Part shown: positions 7,943 through 16,526 of the stretch, piece by piece | Layout: every line of letters starts with the position of its first letter | How positions within the stretch are numbered: position 1 is the stretch's first letter | DNA from: Verrucomicrobiaceae bacterium | GTDB taxonomy: Bacteria; Verrucomicrobiota; Verrucomicrobiia; Verrucomicrobiales; Verrucomicrobiaceae | Assembly (NCBI GenBank): GCA_027489965.1 | Contig: JAIXZA010000013.1 | Coordinates: 1 to 64,000, forward strand | DNA length: 64,000 bases | Reading direction: 5' to 3' | Position numbers and translations under genes: made by a program | The notes under the pieces: generated by a model | Databases searched by the model: none | Told to the model about the DNA's origin: nothing | The model's input: only the letters and a program-made list of their open reading frames with translations

Positions 7943-9013
7943 ATGCGAGCAAGCAGGGTGCCTGAGAGAATTCAAAATTCCTACCTGCCCAGCTTGCAGG
8001 TTTTGCGTGCCATTGCTGCGCTAGCGGTGGTGTGTTATCATGCCTGCCTTTTTGTTGAACGTGAGTCTGGGCAAGTGTTATTGGGCGGATGGTATCATCT
8101 CGGAGAGCTGGGTGTGGATTTCTTTTTCGTTCTGAGCGGTTTCATCATTGCTCATGTTCATGGGCATGAGTTGGGGCTGCCGAATTGCGCGCCGCGTTAC
8201 TTGAAGCGGCGCTTCTTTCGCATTTATCCGCTCTTGTTTGTCTTGACTAGTTTGAGGCTATTGGCGGAACTTCCCCAATGGGTTAAGGGCATTAAAGTGC
8301 CTGACTGGGAAAGATTGTTCTCCTCCTATTTATTATTGCCACAGTCGGACGGCACGATGCCGATCATTTCCGCGGCCTGGACGCTGCAGCATGAGGCTCT
8401 TTTTTATGGCCTCTTTCTGCTGGCGCTTTTGCTAGGGAGAAGAGTTGGCGTCTTCCTCATGGCGGGATGGATACTGATTGTGGTCGTTGTTGGCGTCTTT
8501 GGTGTTGGCCTGCATGGACTGCCCCGCCTGTTGTGTGATGCCCACAATGTTGAGTTTATGTTTGGAGTACTGGTCTGCGAATCATTGCATCAGCGAATGA
8601 AGGTGCCCTCACGTCTTTTGGTATGGGGTATCTTGGTTTCGGGTATCCTGTTTGGCGTCACTTGTTATGAGCCTCGTCTGGGAATGGACCAGAAGTTGAT
8701 CACTCGTTGTATGTTGGGTGCCGGCTTTGCAGCCCTTATTTGGCTGCTCGCTGGCCATGAGATGAAGCATGGTGCCATGCCGTGGCCTGCCTGGTTACGC
8801 TGGATTGGTGATGCCTCCTATTCCATTTATTTGGCACACTCCGTGGTGCTTTTAATGGTGGTTGCCATTCTGTCGCGCTTCATTCAGGGCAGTCTTGCTT
8901 ATGCCTACGGTGTGGCTGGGGCCTCTGTTATTGCCGGATTGTTGGCTGGTGGTCTGGTGTGGCTGCTGATTGAGCGGCCGTTACTAACTAGAAGTCGTGA
9001 ATTTTGCAGGTGA
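7943..9013 (+). CDS. Acyltransferase 3 family protein (OafA/YrhL-like)
   Basis: The product is a multi-pass inner-membrane protein that should transfer acetyl or another short acyl group to a surface sugar. Family marks are SLQVLRAIAALAVVCYHAC (RA-I-A and the conserved His), ELGVDFFFVLSGFIIAH, YLKRRFFRIYPLLFV and, near the end, IGDASYSIYLAHSVVL followed by LIERPLL. About ten membrane segments are visible. I placed the start at the ATG at 7943 (MRASRVPERIQNSYL); a GTG at 7958 is also possible and has a purine-rich stretch upstream. The open frame continues to 7808, but that stretch overlaps the divergent GT39-like gene. It is the first of a run of acylation and export genes. Confidence 0.88.
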   Translation: MRASRVPERIQNSYLPSLQVLRAIAALAVVCYHACLFVERESGQVLLGGWYHLGELGVDFFFVLSGFIIAHVHGHELGLPNCAPRYLKRRFFRIYPLLFVLTSLRLLAELPQWVKGIKVPDWERLFSSYLLLPQSDGTMPIISAAWTLQHEALFYGLFLLALLLGRRVGVFLMAGWILIVVVVGVFGVGLHGLPRLLCDAHNVEFMFGVLVCESLHQRMKVPSRLLVWGILVSGILFGVTCYEPRLGMDQKLITRCMLGAGFAALIWLLAGHEMKHGAMPWPAWLRWIGDASYSIYLAHSVVLLMVVAILSRFIQGSLAYAYGVAGASVIAGLLAGGLVWLLIERPLLTRSREFCR

Positions 9014-9129
9014 GTTCTTCCGTGTCTAACTCTGAGCTTCAAAAAGTGAACCGGCCATCTAGCGTAGAACTCTGAGGCTTTTTTACCTCGACGCAGACAG
9101 TAGAATGTTGCAACGTTTCATTGTAGCAG

Positions 9130-10650
9130 ATGTTGTTTAATTCCGGTTCCTTTCTCTTTGCATTCCTTCCCATCGTTATGGGTGGGTTGGCCCTATTACA
9201 TCGGTTTTTTGGCAGAGAGGTTTCCCTTGGTTGGCTGGCTGCATGCTCCCTGTTTTTCTATGGGTGCTGGAGCCCCGCTCAAGTGCCCTTGTTGTTGGGT
9301 TCGATTTTGTTGAATTTCTGGATTGGAACACGTCTGCAACAGCCTGATTCGAAGTGTCGTCCACAGCTTTTGCTAGCAGGTGTCGTTATTAATCTTGGGC
9401 TTCTAGCATACTACAAATATTGGCCATTTATCGTGACAACGGCGGCCCAGATTACAGGTCAAACATGGTCTGCAGAGCCCTTAGAACTCCCACCGGGCAT
9501 TTCATTTTATACCTTTCACCAGCTCACGTATCTCATCCAATGCAACCTGGGTCGAACGCTTGGAACTGCGTTTAACCACTATTTGATCTACATCACTTTT
9601 TACCCACAGTTGATCGCTGGGCCCATAGTGCGGCCTCATGAGATGCTGCCACAGCTTACCTCACCGCGTCCGCGTGCTTTTGAATGGAATGAGCTTTCTG
9701 TGGGGATCTTTCTTTTGGCCGTTGGTCTGTTTAAAAAGATGGTCATCGCTGATTACGTGGCTGTTTGGGTGTCGCCTGTCTTCGATGTATGGGCAAAGAT
9801 TGGCACTGTGACTATGTTGGATGCGTGGGTGGCTGCACTGGCTTATACCTTCCAGCTTTATTTTGATTTCTCGGCCTACTCAGATATGGCGCTCGGTCTT
9901 GCTCTAATGGTGGGGATCCGCATGCCTGCTAATTTTTTCTCGCCCTACAAGGCCGTTAGCATCATTGATTTTTGGCGTCGGTGGCACATTACCCTCTCAT
10001 TGTTCCTTCGTGATTATCTTTACATCCCACTTGGCGGTGGGCGCTGTGGCTGGTTGCGTCAGCAGTTCAATTTATTGCTGGTCATGATCATTGGTGGCTT
10101 TTGGCACGGCGCTGGATGGACCTTTGGTGCGTGGGGGCTTTGGCATGGCTTATGTCTCGTCGTCAATCATGCTTGGCGTACTGCGGGCCTTCAGGGTCGC
10201 CTCGGACGTGTGCTTTCTTGGGGGGTTACCTTTTTGTCGGTCATTGTGGGTTGGACGATCTTCCGCGCTCCCGATTTAGGTACAGCGTGGAATGTCTTGC
10301 GCAGTCTGATGGGCGCTCAGGGAATGCAACTCCCTCCTGGGTGGCTGCAAAAAATGCCCCTTTTGACCAAGCTCTCCATTACTGGAACTGAGGACTGGAC
10401 TGTTTTTACGGGGCCGATTCAGCTTGTTGTGTTGGGGGGATTAATGGCTGGCTGCCTGATTCTTCCCAATGCCGTACAATTGACTCGGGGCAGCTTCACT
10501 TTGCCCAATGAGGCGACTCTACCTAAAGGCCCTAACCCATGGTTTAGCTGGCGTCCTGACTGGCGCTGGGCTGTTATCACCGGCGCTGCCTTTGTCGCTG
10601 CCTTTCTTCATTTGGGTAAGATAAGTGAGTTCCTCTACTTTCAGTTCTGA
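9130..10650 (+). CDS. MBOAT family O-acyltransferase (AlgI/DltB-like)
   Basis: The 506-residue membrane protein matches AlgI-type O-acyltransferases, which pass acetyl groups across the inner membrane for polysaccharide O-acetylation. It begins MLFNSGSFLFAFLPIVMGG, typical of the family. It contains PPGISFYTFHQLTYLI, FYPQLIAGPIVRPHEM, LYFDFSAYSDMALGLALM, FWRRWHITLSLFLRDYLYIPLGG and the catalytic His near residue 325 in GGFWHGAGWTFGAWGLWHG. The next gene, two bases after its stop, encodes the extracytoplasmic SGNH-like partner usually needed to acetylate the polymer. About 12 membrane segments are expected. The substrate is presumably the acidic EPS made by this locus (inference). Confidence 0.95.
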   Translation: MLFNSGSFLFAFLPIVMGGLALLHRFFGREVSLGWLAACSLFFYGCWSPAQVPLLLGSILLNFWIGTRLQQPDSKCRPQLLLAGVVINLGLLAYYKYWPFIVTTAAQITGQTWSAEPLELPPGISFYTFHQLTYLIQCNLGRTLGTAFNHYLIYITFYPQLIAGPIVRPHEMLPQLTSPRPRAFEWNELSVGIFLLAVGLFKKMVIADYVAVWVSPVFDVWAKIGTVTMLDAWVAALAYTFQLYFDFSAYSDMALGLALMVGIRMPANFFSPYKAVSIIDFWRRWHITLSLFLRDYLYIPLGGGRCGWLRQQFNLLLVMIIGGFWHGAGWTFGAWGLWHGLCLVVNHAWRTAGLQGRLGRVLSWGVTFLSVIVGWTIFRAPDLGTAWNVLRSLMGAQGMQLPPGWLQKMPLLTKLSITGTEDWTVFTGPIQLVVLGGLMAGCLILPNAVQLTRGSFTLPNEATLPKGPNPWFSWRPDWRWAVITGAAFVAAFLHLGKISEFLYFQF

Positions 10651-10651
10651 T

Positions 10652-11866
10652 ATGCATATTTCTAAGCATCGTCGCTTCGTAGTCTGGACGACGTTTACCA
10701 TGCTCGTTTTCCTGGCTGGTGTCATCCTGTTCAACCGCGCCGTGAACCCTTTCTGTGTCTTTCCCTCCGACTGGCTGGCGACGCCGCTGAAGCCGGAGAC
10801 TTTTACGCATCTGCGTTTAGTCAAGGCGGCCCAGGTGCGACACCTTCAGCCTGCAACGATCTTGCTTGGAAATTCACGGGTAGAGACGGGTCTCTTCCCC
10901 GGTCATCCTGCCTTTTCCCAGCGCCCTGTTTATAATTTAGGACTTAGTCAGGCCTGCACTTATGAAACCCTGCGCTACTTTCAGCATGCCAGTGCTGGCG
11001 GCAAACTGCGGCAAGCTGTCTGGCTGATGGATTACGCCGCTTTTCTTGAAAGTTCAGTTCCCTCACCGGATTTTTCTGAGTCTAGGCTTGCTCTTAGCGC
11101 CACAGGAGAGCCCGAGGGCTATTCGTTCATGATGGATTGGGCGCAGTCCTTGCTTACCGAGGATGCCGTTTCTGGCAGTTTGAGAACGTTGCTAAAGAGG
11201 AAAGGAGAAAAAAGCTACGCGGTTGATGGTGCGCGTATTGCCAGTGAGGAGAGGGCGCGCGTGATGCAAAAGGGTGGTAGCCTTCCGGCTTTTCTTTCCT
11301 ATGAGCGGCACCAGTTTCCGTTGCAGGTAAAACAACCCGCGGTGATCTCTGAGGCAGCCCTTGGTCATTTGCGTCAGTTGCTGGAGCTGGCCCGTGAGCG
11401 TCATGTCGAGGTGCGTCTTGGCATTTCGCCAGTTCATGCCCGTCATCTTGAATTGCTCCAGATCGCTGGTCACGGACCTGCCTATAAAGAGTGGCGCCGC
11501 CGAGTTGTTGCTTTGGTAGAGCCGCTGGTGGCCACTCGCGCCATGAAACCGATCGTGGACTTTAGCGGCTACAATGAGTACACGACTGAGGCCGTGCCAC
11601 AAAGTGGACTGGCAAGATGGTATTACGAGAGCAGCCATTTCACCATGGAATTGGGAGACCTTGTTCTGAGCCGCCTTCTCGCGCCGGATTTGGATCTCAA
11701 GACCGTTCCTGAGCAGTTTGGTTCCGCGCTTACCCTGGCAAGTCTTCCAGCCCATGAAAACACTACCGAAATCGCCCGTCAGGCTTACCTTTCTGAGCGC
11801 GTTGCCGAGATAGATCAATTGCATGAGATGACGCGGCCTTTTCTCCCTCCTGTGAAGATCAAATAG
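10652..11866 (+). CDS. SGNH-like extracytoplasmic protein partnered with MBOAT
   Basis: The 404-residue protein has one N-terminal membrane anchor (FVVWTTFTMLVFLAGVILF) and a large extracytoplasmic part. TILLGNSRVETGLFP resembles block I of SGNH hydrolases (GNSR in place of GDS-), and YYESSHFTMELGDLVLSRLL near residue 350 resembles the D/E-x-x-H end block seen in polysaccharide acetyltransferase partners. It probably receives the acyl group moved by the upstream MBOAT protein and places it on the glycan. Its ATG is two bases after the MBOAT stop, indicating coupled translation. A GTG at 10625 in the same frame is rejected because it lies inside the MBOAT gene and adds no signal. The family assignment rests on short motifs and context. 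Confidence 0.7.
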   Translation: MHISKHRRFVVWTTFTMLVFLAGVILFNRAVNPFCVFPSDWLATPLKPETFTHLRLVKAAQVRHLQPATILLGNSRVETGLFPGHPAFSQRPVYNLGLSQACTYETLRYFQHASAGGKLRQAVWLMDYAAFLESSVPSPDFSESRLALSATGEPEGYSFMMDWAQSLLTEDAVSGSLRTLLKRKGEKSYAVDGARIASEERARVMQKGGSLPAFLSYERHQFPLQVKQPAVISEAALGHLRQLLELARERHVEVRLGISPVHARHLELLQIAGHGPAYKEWRRRVVALVEPLVATRAMKPIVDFSGYNEYTTEAVPQSGLARWYYESSHFTMELGDLVLSRLLAPDLDLKTVPEQFGSALTLASLPAHENTTEIARQAYLSERVAEIDQLHEMTRPFLPPVKIK

Positions 11867-11946
11867 CTGTTGAGGTCAAAGTTGCGGACGAATACAAAAG
11901 TCGCTTGTGATGTTATCATGACCGCGTATGGACCGTGACTTTTCGC

Positions 11947-12777
11947 ATGTCTCAAGAAACAATTATAAGCTCTAGCCGAAGTCAGGCTGAATACTGGAAA
12001 GAGTTATGGAGATATCGGGAACTCATGCTGCTGTTAACTTGGCGCGACATCTTGGTGCGCTACAAGCAGACGGTCATAGGCATACTTTGGGCACTGATCC
12101 GGCCGGTTCTTACAGTCACCATCTTTGCGCTCGTCTTTGGCCGCTTTGCTAAACTTGATGCAGGCGGCCCACCCTACGTCCTTGTCGTCCTTGCAGGCAT
12201 GCTGCCATGGTATTTTTTTGCTTCTGCCATTTCAGAATCGAGCATGAGCATGATTAATAACTCGGCCTTGCTTTCAAAGTCCTATTTCCCGCGCCTATTG
12301 CTTCCATTGGGAGCCATTCTGGCCACCCTCGTGGACTTTGCCATCAGTCTCTGTCTTCTGTTTGTCCTCCTGGTCTGGCATCATTTTCCGATGAGTCCAC
12401 GCCTGCTATGCCTGCCGCTGCTCACGCTGGCTGCCATGTTTGCAGCACTAGGGCCGGGCCTGCTCGTGACGGCGTTGAATGTGCGGTATCGGGACTTTCG
12501 CTACGTCGTCCCCTTCATGGTACAGATCGGTCTCTATATTTCTCCAGTCGGGTTTACCAGCAGCCTCGTGGCTGAGCGCCTCGGTAGCTGGGGTTTCACA
12601 CTCTATTGTTTCAATCCTATGGTCGGAGTCATTGAAGGTTTCCGCTGGTGCATTGGTGTTGCGGATCAGGCTTCACTCTTGGCCATCGCTATCTCTGGCA
12701 GCGTAAGCTTGGTGCTACTTGTGATTGGCCTTAAGTATTTCAAATCCACCGAAGCGTCCTTTGCGGACTACATTTGA
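11947..12777 (+). CDS. ABC-2 type polysaccharide exporter, permease (Wzm/TagG-like)
   Basis: The 276-residue product has six hydrophobic segments and the cytoplasmic N-terminal stretch YWKELWRYRELMLLLTWRDI followed by LVRYKQTVIGILWALIRP. This is characteristic of O-antigen, capsule and teichoic-acid ABC exporters, as is YFKSTEASFADYI at the end. It would form the channel through which a lipid-linked glycan crosses the inner membrane. The ATG at 11947 gives the usual N-terminus; a GTG at 11935 is an alternative. The ATPase gene follows 3 bp after the stop, so the pair forms one functional unit. Confidence 0.95.
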   Translation: MSQETIISSSRSQAEYWKELWRYRELMLLLTWRDILVRYKQTVIGILWALIRPVLTVTIFALVFGRFAKLDAGGPPYVLVVLAGMLPWYFFASAISESSMSMINNSALLSKSYFPRLLLPLGAILATLVDFAISLCLLFVLLVWHHFPMSPRLLCLPLLTLAAMFAALGPGLLVTALNVRYRDFRYVVPFMVQIGLYISPVGFTSSLVAERLGSWGFTLYCFNPMVGVIEGFRWCIGVADQASLLAIAISGSVSLVLLVIGLKYFKSTEASFADYI

Positions 12778-12780
12778 TCT

Positions 12781-14025
12781 ATGAGTAAAGACATCGTCAT
12801 CAAAGCCAGGGATGTGGCTAAAATGTACCGACTGAAGCATCAGAGCAAGGCTCGCTATGCCACCTTGAGAGATCAGGTATCGGACCTGTTTTCCAAAAAA
12901 GAAAAGAGTCAGGCCAATGAAGAGTTCTGGGCTCTCAACGGTGTCTCCTTTGACATCGAGGCCGGCCAAGTGGTTGGCATTATTGGTAGAAACGGGGCAG
13001 GAAAGTCCACGCTACTGAAGATTCTAAGCCGTATCACCAAGCCTACTCAGGGGGAAATACGAGTTTTGGGGCGCATGGCCTCTCTTTTAGAAGTGGGCAC
13101 TGGCTTCCATCCAGAGTTGACCGGCCGTGAGAACATTTTTCTCAACGGTGCCATCCTTGGCATGCAGCAGAGGGAAGTCCGTGCTAGTTTTGACGAGATT
13201 GTCGCCTTTGCGGAAGTTGAGCGCTTTCTTGACACGCCTGTGAAACGCTATTCCTCAGGTATGCAAACGCGACTTGGTTTTGCCGTAGCTGCCCACTTGA
13301 AACCCGAGATTTTGATCGTGGATGAGGTGCTGGCTGTGGGAGATCATGAGTTTCAGAAGCGCTGTCTTGGTAAAATGCATGAAGTGAGTCAGGGGGGGCG
13401 TACGGTGCTTTTCGTGACGCATAACATGAACACCCTTGGCTCGCTCACTTCCCGTTGCATTCATCTGGCTCAGGGTAAGGTGGTTCGCGACGGGCCTACC
13501 CATGAGGTCGTTGCTCAATACCTTGCTGGCGGGGAGGTGAATCATCCTCTTTATGAGTCGCCAGAGCGTGGGGATACACCCAAGCTGCTCGGGGTTGAGG
13601 TTCGGACTTCCAAGGCCGGCGGCCTGCACTCCTTTTTAGAGCCGTTGGAAATTCGTTTTAAAATTTGGTGCCCACGACCTGTTCGTGGAGCCTGTTTGAG
13701 TGTCCAGATCAATGACCTGAACCGCCTCAGTTGCAGCGCCAATCCCTGGTTGTTTGATTCCGAGATGCCCTATGCGCGAGAAAGAGGCGTGCATGAAGTG
13801 GTCTGTTACATGCCAAAGATAAGGCTTTTTGTTGGATCGTACAATCTGACGGTGCGCCTTACAGAGCCACCTGGTGGATTGAAATTTGATCAACAAGCAG
13901 GGATTTGTGGATTCCAAGTAGAATGCCTTGGCAAGCAGCGCTTGGAGTATCCTTTCGAGCCCGGAGAAGCTGCTTATCTGGAAGATTGTGAGTGGCAGGT
14001 GATTCCGCCCGACAGTGATGACTAG
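12781..14025 (+). CDS. ABC-2 type polysaccharide exporter, ATPase (Wzt-like, with C-terminal domain)
   Basis: The 414-residue protein powers the exporter encoded just upstream. The nucleotide-binding domain (about residues 1-250) shows Walker A GRNGAGKST near residue 70, the signature YSSGMQTRLG near 157, Walker B ILIVDEVLAVGD near 180 and the His switch FVTHN. The remaining 160 residues form a Wzt-type C-terminal domain (LHSFLEPLEIRFKIW, VRGACLSVQINDL, GSYNLTVRLTEP), which in known exporters binds the modified end of the glycan and so checks chain completion. That domain suggests export of a full-length, end-capped polymer rather than single repeat units. The gene is the last of its run; a relic-bearing gap of about 620 bp follows. 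Confidence 0.95.
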   Translation: MSKDIVIKARDVAKMYRLKHQSKARYATLRDQVSDLFSKKEKSQANEEFWALNGVSFDIEAGQVVGIIGRNGAGKSTLLKILSRITKPTQGEIRVLGRMASLLEVGTGFHPELTGRENIFLNGAILGMQQREVRASFDEIVAFAEVERFLDTPVKRYSSGMQTRLGFAVAAHLKPEILIVDEVLAVGDHEFQKRCLGKMHEVSQGGRTVLFVTHNMNTLGSLTSRCIHLAQGKVVRDGPTHEVVAQYLAGGEVNHPLYESPERGDTPKLLGVEVRTSKAGGLHSFLEPLEIRFKIWCPRPVRGACLSVQINDLNRLSCSANPWLFDSEMPYARERGVHEVVCYMPKIRLFVGSYNLTVRLTEPPGGLKFDQQAGICGFQVECLGKQRLEYPFEPGEAAYLEDCEWQVIPPDSDD

Positions 14026-14092
14026 CATCCGCTTAAATGGGTGTTCGGCACCGGCAGCTTGATTAGGACCGACCTTATTTAGCGCAGGATGA

Positions 14093-14455
14093 TGGGCCCA
14101 ACACGCGACGAATGAAGTGTTGCTACTGGCTCGGGCTCGCTCCGAGTCGTTGGTGTTCTTTACTTCAATCATTATTAGATTCAGGCTGCGCATCAGTGGC
14201 CCGTCGATACGCCAGGAGGTCTTTTTTACGCCGAGTGGACTCCGTGAATGTTGGCCTACCTTTGCGTCCAAAGTCAAAGTGCTGGTGCGCGACCTCATGC
14301 ACCCGAGAGAGGGACGGCTGGACTGTGGTAACGGCTGGGAAGCTGCCGAATCCAAGACATAAGCTCTTGAGCCATCTCGTGCGCTTCTCCTTGGCGTTGG
14401 CCTAGCGGGTATACTGTTGCGTCGTCGTCGAGCATCGAAAGGAAACGCAAAATGA
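14093..14455 (+). pseudogene. Decayed gene ending in a PEP-CTERM-like sorting signal
   Basis: A single frame runs from 14093 to a TAA at 14360-14362 and, after that one stop, continues to a TGA at 14453-14455. The part after the stop reads ALEPSRALLLGVGLAGILLR followed by RRRASKGNAK. This has the form of a PEP-CTERM tail: a near-PEP motif (LEPSR), a hydrophobic helix and an arginine cluster at the very end. The upstream part (for example FFTPSGLRECWP) is not recognised and has no start or signal peptide, so the gene seems to be a truncated remnant. The opposite strand also has an open frame here, so chance cannot be excluded. The rest of 14026-14643 holds nothing else that I can assign except the possible control sites listed next. 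Confidence 0.4.
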
Positions 14456-14504
14456 ATCGGCCCTCATTTGGAGGACTACGGATCGGCAAATCCCAGCCTC
14501 GTGA

Positions 14505-14580
14505 CCAGTTCGTCGATGATTCTGCCCAGTTCGTCGACAATGGGTTGCATGCTTCACATATAGTATTAATATAAATACTA
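14505..14580 (+). promoter_or_regulatory. Possible control region: paired direct repeat and AT-rich palindrome
   Basis: CCAGTTCGTCGA occurs at 14505-14516 and again at 14526-14537, exactly 21 bp (two helix turns) apart. A perfect 7-bp inverted repeat TAGTATT-AATATA-AATACTA follows at 14561-14580 in an abruptly AT-rich stretch upstream of the secreted protein gene at 14644. The arrangement suits an operator beside a promoter, but no regulator is identified. The repeated words also fall in a short minus-strand open frame (14476-14550), so they could be coding in origin. Confidence 0.3.
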
Positions 14581-14643
14581 GTGAATGTTAAATATTCAGC
14601 TAGACTTAATATTAACCTAACTAAACTTATATCGCGCCATACG

Positions 14644-16485
14644 ATGTCAAAAAATACAATCAAGACGGCTAAGCACCTGCCAAACTCAACGAGCCTGCGT
14701 TTTTGTTTTTTTTCATGCCTTCTCCTTCTTGCGGGCTTTGCTAAGGCTCAATTTACGGCTCCCCAAATCACTGCGGGCGGTTCTGCAGATTTGAAAGCAA
14801 CAGATGCGTGGGTGTTTTCCTACGTTAATGCTGGTGGTCGTGTGACCTCAGTGCTTTTTGAGTACACGTCAAACGTGAGTTTTACCACTGGTATCATCAA
14901 ATCCGAAGCTCAGCTGACTACCAGCAACACAGATACGCTGCCTCTGGGGATTTCGTTGTCGGATTTACTTCCTAACACGACCTATTATTACCGTGCAGTG
15001 GGGACTAATCAGTTTGGCACAACAACTGGTCCCACATTAAGCTTCAAAACCTCTTATAGTCCGTGTGTTATTCAGACTGGTGATCGTGTTCCGGGAAGCA
15101 CGGTTCAAAAAGTAGGTGCAATTACACCTGGATTGATTGGGGACGATGGTATGGTGGCTTTAACTGTTGCAGCTCAATTGGGTGTGGGTGGGGCTACTTC
15201 GAGCAATTCGAATATTCTTCTCAGGGGCATCACCAAAGATGCAACCGTCATCGGCCGACAGGGGGCGTCGTTTGGTATCCCATCTATAAGTGTAGCAGGC
15301 GGATTCACCGAATTAACGATGAACACAGCTGGAGTCGTTCACTTTCAGGACCAGATTTCTGGAGCGCCCGTTGCTACTGACTGGGGTGGTTTTATCTACC
15401 AAGTAGCGTCTGGCGTTCGATTAATTAATAGAGAAGGTGATCAGATTTATACTGGTTCTTCAGCGACTTTCACTGGCAATAATATTAAATCTGCCATTTC
15501 TACCAATGGAACGGCGTTTTTTGCTTCTGGCATCACTGCAGTGACACCGTCACTCGGAAGAAATGGAGTTTGGTTCTCTAATGGTACGACTTCTGGCCAG
15601 GTGGCTCGGGAATCGGTGGTTTGTTTAGCCGATGGTGCAGTCTGTGGTCGCATTGTGACCACAACTTTGGTTAGTTCTGCAAGTGGCTCTGCTTTCGTGA
15701 CATCCTTTAGTGGCGGTTCTGGGGCAGGGGAAGGTATTTTTCATGGTAGCGGACCTCTTTTACAGGTAGTCGCTGCTAAGCAAGATAAGCCGCCAGGCTT
15801 AAATCCCATCGTTTACAGTGCTTTCCGCAGCGTCTCTGCAGGCTCTGATACTCAGTTTTCTTTCGTCGCAGACCTATTTTTGAAGAATGTGGTTACTAGC
15901 ACGAATGACCAGGTACTCATGGTTTCAAACGCAGGAGTAAAGTCAGTTGTCGCGCGCGAAGGTTCTTCCGTTGCGGGGATAGTGGGAGGCATCTGGGATA
16001 GTTTCGGCAGACACTTCGTCACTGCTTCTGGAGATGTTTTGTTTCAGGCTTCCTTACGTGTTGGGGGGGCGATCACCACCTCTAACGATGGCGTCATCTG
16101 CCGCTGGTCAGCCGGCGTTATCGATATCTTAGCACGCGAGGGCTCTAGGGCGTTGAGACAACGTTCGGCTACTTATCGTTTCTTCACTAACTTTTCGGTT
16201 CATCCAAATGGGAATTATCTGATTCAGGCAGCCTTTTCTGACGGTCGTGTGGGCCTTATCGCTGAAGATGGCCTTGGTCAGCGGCTCGCCGCTGTTTCTG
16301 GTGATCGCGTTGATCTAAACGTTACAAGTCAGAAAAATCCGCTCATTTTTTCTCTTAGCACCCACACCGCCCTTGCTAACCTTGCCAATGGGACGGGTGG
16401 TTTTGGAAATGTAGTAACTTCTGACGGGGCTGTTTTCGCCGTAGCTTATGTGGGTAATGGCAATTACATTGCTTTCCTCTTCTGA
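14644..16485 (+). CDS. Secreted beta-rich repeat protein with fibronectin-like domain
   Basis: The 613-residue product has a signal peptide (LRFCFFSCLLLLAGFAKAQF after a basic start) and is likely exported. Residues about 35-140 look like a fibronectin-type module, with LPLGISLSDLLPNTTYYYRA and VGTNQFGTTTGPTLSFKTS near its end. The rest contains repeated blades built on RQGASFGIP, REGDQIYTGSSATFTGN, REGSSVAGIVGGIWDSFG and REGSRALRQRSATYRFF, each followed by a short beta stretch. This is a tandem repeat pattern seen in secreted proteins of this phylum (DUF7453-like). No catalytic motif is visible, so a structural or adhesive role is most likely. I used the ATG at 14644; earlier in-frame codons to 14581 lie in the AT-rich leader. 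It starts a set of three secreted proteins inside the EPS locus. Confidence 0.75.
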   Translation: MSKNTIKTAKHLPNSTSLRFCFFSCLLLLAGFAKAQFTAPQITAGGSADLKATDAWVFSYVNAGGRVTSVLFEYTSNVSFTTGIIKSEAQLTTSNTDTLPLGISLSDLLPNTTYYYRAVGTNQFGTTTGPTLSFKTSYSPCVIQTGDRVPGSTVQKVGAITPGLIGDDGMVALTVAAQLGVGGATSSNSNILLRGITKDATVIGRQGASFGIPSISVAGGFTELTMNTAGVVHFQDQISGAPVATDWGGFIYQVASGVRLINREGDQIYTGSSATFTGNNIKSAISTNGTAFFASGITAVTPSLGRNGVWFSNGTTSGQVARESVVCLADGAVCGRIVTTTLVSSASGSAFVTSFSGGSGAGEGIFHGSGPLLQVVAAKQDKPPGLNPIVYSAFRSVSAGSDTQFSFVADLFLKNVVTSTNDQVLMVSNAGVKSVVAREGSSVAGIVGGIWDSFGRHFVTASGDVLFQASLRVGGAITTSNDGVICRWSAGVIDILAREGSRALRQRSATYRFFTNFSVHPNGNYLIQAAFSDGRVGLIAEDGLGQRLAAVSGDRVDLNVTSQKNPLIFSLSTHTALANLANGTGGFGNVVTSDGAVFAVAYVGNGNYIAFLF

Positions 16486-16526
16486 TAGCGCGAGGTGCTT
16501 TGAGGATCGACAGTCTTTTTAAGTTC

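Noticed and set aside
13636..14355. 239-codon open frame on the minus strand
   Set aside because: Mostly antisense to the Wzt-like ATPase gene and without similarity to anything known.
14295..14663. 122-codon open frame on the minus strand
   Set aside because: It contains some plausible helical sequence, but competes with the PEP-CTERM-like frame on the other strand and runs into the AT-rich leader; neither is certain and I preferred the plus-strand relic.
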